Of a DNA stretch of 64,000 nt, positions 61,509 through 64,000 are shown piece after piece. Every line of letters starts with the position of its first letter. The stretch's first letter is position 1. A program made the position numbers and the translations under genes. The stretch lies in NCBI GenBank assembly GCA_003725745.1, contig RHDP01000001.1, positions 6,799,501 through 6,863,500 of the forward strand. Reading direction: 5' to 3'. Source of the stretch: Streptomyces sp. I6 (lineage in GTDB: Bacteria; Actinomycetota; Actinomycetes; Streptomycetales; Streptomycetaceae). The notes beneath the pieces are model-generated. The model was not told where the DNA came from. It made no database searches and was given only the letters and a program-made list of their open reading frames with translations.

Positions 61509-62249
61509 TCAGCTCGTCGCCTTGACGGGTGGGCAGGTCCGGTGTCGTGTCCAGCAGGCGCCGGAGACCACGGCGCCCACCATCACGATCGGCACCACGG
61601 GGAGGAGGTACATGAGCTTGTAGTACCCGAACCCGAAGTCGTGGGCATCCAGGTACGCCACCCAGGGGACGCCGACCGCCCAGCCGAGCGAGGCCGCCGT
61701 CGCCAGGATCGCGGGCAGAGACCTGGTGAGGCTCCGTACGGTTGCTTCGCGCGCCGGGTCGAGATGGCGTCGGAGCGCCCTCGCCACGCTGAGTCGAATC
61801 GTGAAGAAGGCGGCGAAGAGGCACACAACCCATCCCGCCCACATCAGGGGAACCCCGGCATTGGAGCAGACTTGTTGCGCCTGCTGTAGGCTCCCGTCAG
61901 GCATGGTCGCCACAGATTCGAAACTGCAGTCGAGTACCCGGGACCAGCCCACCCACCAGAAGGCCATGGCGGCCAGGGCCGGCAAGGCGGCTCCGTTGGC
62001 CGCGGCGAGTGCCGTTTCCTTCAGACGCCGGCGCGAGGCCACCAGCCCCCGTTCGACGGCCCAGGAGGTGGCCAGTACTTCCACATCACCCGCGATGTAC
62101 GACCTGGCATCTTGGCCGTCGAGCGCTGCAGCGGTCAGATCGGCAGTCAGTTCCTCGGCCATCTCCGAGGCTGTCCCTTCGTCGACCCCGAGCCGACGCC
62201 AGGTCTTCCGGGCCTGGGAGGTGATGTCCTGGATGACTTGCGCACTCAA
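61509..62249 (-). CDS. HAAS-domain membrane protein, partner of PadR
   Basis: About 246 residues from a TTG start at 62249 overlapping the PadR stop (ATTGA). The N-terminal helical part SQARKTWRRLGVDEGTASEM with LTADLTAAALDGQDA resembles the HAAS domain that typically sits beside PadR regulators. It is followed by about four transmembrane segments (AALPALAAMAFWWVGW, PLMWAGWVVCLFAAFF, AILATAASLGWAVGVPWVAY, LMYLLPVVPIVMVGAVV). The C-terminus ends just before the IS3 scar and may be altered there. Function unknown; the pair is a common regulatory unit. Confidence 0.65.
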   Translation of the reverse strand: MSAQVIQDITSQARKTWRRLGVDEGTASEMAEELTADLTAAALDGQDARSYIAGDVEVLATSWAVERGLVASRRRLKETALAAANGAALPALAAMAFWWVGWSRVLDCSFESVATMPDGSLQQAQQVCSNAGVPLMWAGWVVCLFAAFFTIRLSVARALRRHLDPAREATVRSLTRSLPAILATAASLGWAVGVPWVAYLDAHDFGFGYYKLMYLLPVVPIVMVGAVVSGACWTRHRTCPPVKATS

Positions 62250-62598
62250 TGTTCTGATTCCTTGTGTGTGACGGGCTTGACTATGGAGCCGACACTCGCG
62301 GTGAAAGCGCTCCAGTCGTGACTCCAGGATCGAAGCAGCTGCGAACCGGCTTCGCTCGGCCTGTAGTAGGTCCGCGCGGGACCGCCGCCCCCGCGCGACG
62401 CTCCACCTCGACCAGGCCGCGTTTGCGCAACCGTGCCAGTGCCGGATAGATCGATCCGTCGGCGACGTCCAGACCTGCCTCACCGAGCCGGACGGTCATC
62501 TCGTATCCATAGACCGGGGCCTGCGCCATCAGGGCCAACAGGCACATGTCCAGCACACCGCGAAGCCACTGGGCACGTGGAACCGACGTCTCCTCCAT
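62246..62598 (-). CDS. PadR-family transcriptional regulator (one frameshift)
   Basis: A 117-residue PadR regulator after repair. The winged helix is WLRGVLDMCLLALMAQAPVY, followed by GYEMTVRLGEAGLDVADGS and IYPALARLRKRGLVEVE. The frame slips near 62393 in a G run of the coding strand (five for six); the restored end reads GGPARTYYRPSEAGSQLLRS and finishes at the TGA at 62246, 118 codons in all. The stop overlaps the start of the membrane-protein gene, as usual for PadR/HAAS pairs. Confidence 0.8.
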
Positions 62599-62766
62599 GG
62601 GCAGTACCTTACACAGCATGATTCATGCACCGCAAGCTAGTTATCCGTGGATCGCGATCACGCGTCCCGAGAAACTGTCGTTCATGATCGCCAAGCTGCG
62701 GCGGAGTGTCACGCCGGGCCCGGCACCGTGATATTGGGCCTGCCCCGTTTCATCCTCACTCCGAGT

Positions 62767-63694
62767 CGGGGCGGTTCAGGTCACGCTTCTGACGAAGTGC
62801 TGGGCCTCGATGGCCCACTGGCCGCGCACGCAGCCGGTGAGGACGGCGGTGTCGGCGATGGTGGACGGGGCGGGGTGATGCCGAGTTCGGCGTCCGCGTG
62901 GATCTTTCCGTCGCCGCGTCCGGGGGTGTACCGCTCGACGAGCAGGGCCCGGGTGGCGTGCGGGAAGTTCACCTGCCCCGGCGTGAGGGGCTGCACGCGC
63001 ACGATGCGGATCTCGTGGCGGCCTGCGTTGGTCTCCTCGGTGCGGTGCACGGTGATGTGCGTATTGGAGGTCTCGTCCCAGTCGAGCGCGTCCAGTTGGG
63101 CGGACAGGACGGTGCTGAGGTGTACCGTCTCGTGCGGTTTGTGGCGCATCTCGCGCTGGGCGAGCATCACGCCCGGGGCGACCTGGTAGACGCCGAGCAG
63201 GTGGAGCTGCAGGCCCTCGCTGTCGCGGGCTCCGCGTACCGTCTTGCCGTCCGCGGCCGGCTGCAGCACGGGCGGGTCTCCGGCGGCGCCGGCCAGTGGG
63301 TCGGCGGTGTGGGCCTGCACGAAGACGCCGACGGCGGCGTCCAGAGCATCGGCGTCCACCCGGGCGAGCGCGCGGTTGAGAGTCGTGGTCACCGGCAGTC
63401 TTTTCCGGGGAGCCGTCGGGGACTTCGAGCGCGGCGAGGGGTGCCGGCGCCCTGGCCGCTCGCCCAGTGGATCACTCAGCGCACCGAGCGCACCCCGCAC
63501 AGCGTGGCGCAGGCGACGAGGCCGCGCAGCATCGGCCAGGCGTACGTGACCAGGTGCGATGTGCGCGGGTCGGGGACGGCCCGGACCGCCTCCAGCAGCG
63601 ACGGCAGTCGCTCGGAGGTGCACAGCTCCTCAAGAACGAGGCCGTGTTGATCGGCGAGTTGGCGCGGCGTGGGCAGGGTCGGGCAGGATGGCAT
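62767..63694 (-). pseudogene. ISAs1-family transposase, decayed
   Basis: The minus strand holds an ISAs1-type transposase in pieces. The N-terminal part runs from MPSCPTLPTPRQLADQHGLV to LRGLVACATLCGVRSVR. After frame changes the core follows: TTTLNRALARVDADALDAAV, ADGKTVRGARDSEGLQLHLL, GVYQVAPGVMLAQREMRHKP and RALLVERY. A C-terminal scrap, GQWAIEAQHFVRSVT, is in another frame, after which the gene is cut off. ISAs1 proteins are about 380 residues, so the last quarter is missing and the element is dead unless the slips are sequencing errors. Confidence 0.7.
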
Positions 63695-64000
63695 GCGGGT
63701 GCGGCCTTCACGATCATGCGAGTGGAATCACGTGATCATGGACGGTCGCGCCCTTCGCCGTTCACCCGACCCCCTGTCCAAGATCCGAGCACGCATCACG
63801 CCTGCCACACCCGCTGACCAGCCCCATTTCACCCTCAAGCACAGGATGAAAGAGGATCAGTAGGAATTCTTACGCATATAGGCACTGACGGTTGGGAGGT
63901 AGCCGATGCGCTGACCTGTCACATTCGGGTGAAATGAAGCGAAGCTGGGCTCGACTTCTGCGTTAATCCATTCCGGGACGCCCCTGCGCGCGCACACCCC
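63695..64000. other. Right-end non-coding stretch
   Basis: No gene recognised. Less GC-rich toward 63830-63900; may include the outer end of the ISAs1 scar. Confidence 0.4.

Noticed and set aside
1-64000. tRNA or rRNA genes
   Set aside because: I saw no cloverleaf-like or rRNA-like segments; a covariance search would be decisive.

Overview
The window is very GC-rich, with dense short-spaced operons, frequent GTG starts, ATGA/GTGA stop-start overlaps and streptomycete-type regulators. It reads as a Streptomyces chromosome, probably an accessory, arm-like part, because two secondary-metabolite loci sit among decayed genes and insertion-sequence remnants. The strongest taxonomic hint is a complete six-gene set matching the lipstatin (lst) operon described from Streptomyces toxytricini.

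Layout. (1) 1-12.5 kb, + strand: a biosynthetic cluster entered from its middle. It has two L-2,3-diaminopropionate genes (sbnA/sbnB type), a ketoreductase, an ACP, a FabZ-like dehydratase, a GNAT protein with a large unknown C-terminal part, a GcvT-fold protein, a ketosynthase fused to a ketosynthase-like second half that has lost its catalytic residues, a phosphopantetheinyl transferase, a stand-alone condensation-domain protein and an MFS exporter. I read it as a highly reducing type II PKS making a polyene or reduced acyl chain, coupled to diaminopropionate. (2) 12.5-15.4 kb: a 158-bp tandem duplication, an IS4-type remnant and several truncated or internally deleted genes. (3) 15.5-21.6 kb: nitrate assimilation (NarK-type transporter, molybdopterin nitrate reductase, two flavoproteins). 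(4) 21.7-27.1 kb: a decayed PLP decarboxylase, a small secreted protein, an XRE-TPR regulator with a clear promoter, and a secreted lysyl-oxidase-like protein. (5) 27.5-36.4 kb, - strand: the lst-type operon lstA-lstB-lstC-lstD-lstE-lstF for an alpha-branched beta-lactone carrying an N-formyl amino acid. (6) 37.3-44.4 kb: a TMEM175-type channel, a MEDS-STAS/HATPase pair, RidA, a DUF2785 protein, a lipoprotein and a GlxA-type AraC regulator. (7) 44.7-46.9 kb: an IS607-type element with serine transposase, TnpB and a probable omega RNA. (8) 47-58 kb: a DUF4239 membrane protein, gene remnants, a PaoABC-like molybdenum aldehyde oxidoreductase operon, a zinc alcohol dehydrogenase, an MFS exporter and a SigE-type sigma factor with a membrane partner. 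(9) 58-64 kb: small secreted proteins, a deazaflavin-type reductase, a GntR regulator, IS3 and ISAs1 remnants and a PadR/HAAS membrane-protein pair.

Sequence quality matters here. At least ten otherwise intact genes are each broken by one to four single-base frame slips, fifteen in total. Every one is repaired by adding one base to a G or C run, and each repaired length becomes a multiple of three. This pattern suggests homopolymer undercalls rather than decay. The decarboxylase, IS remnants, truncated ligase and internally deleted dehydrogenase look genuinely degraded.
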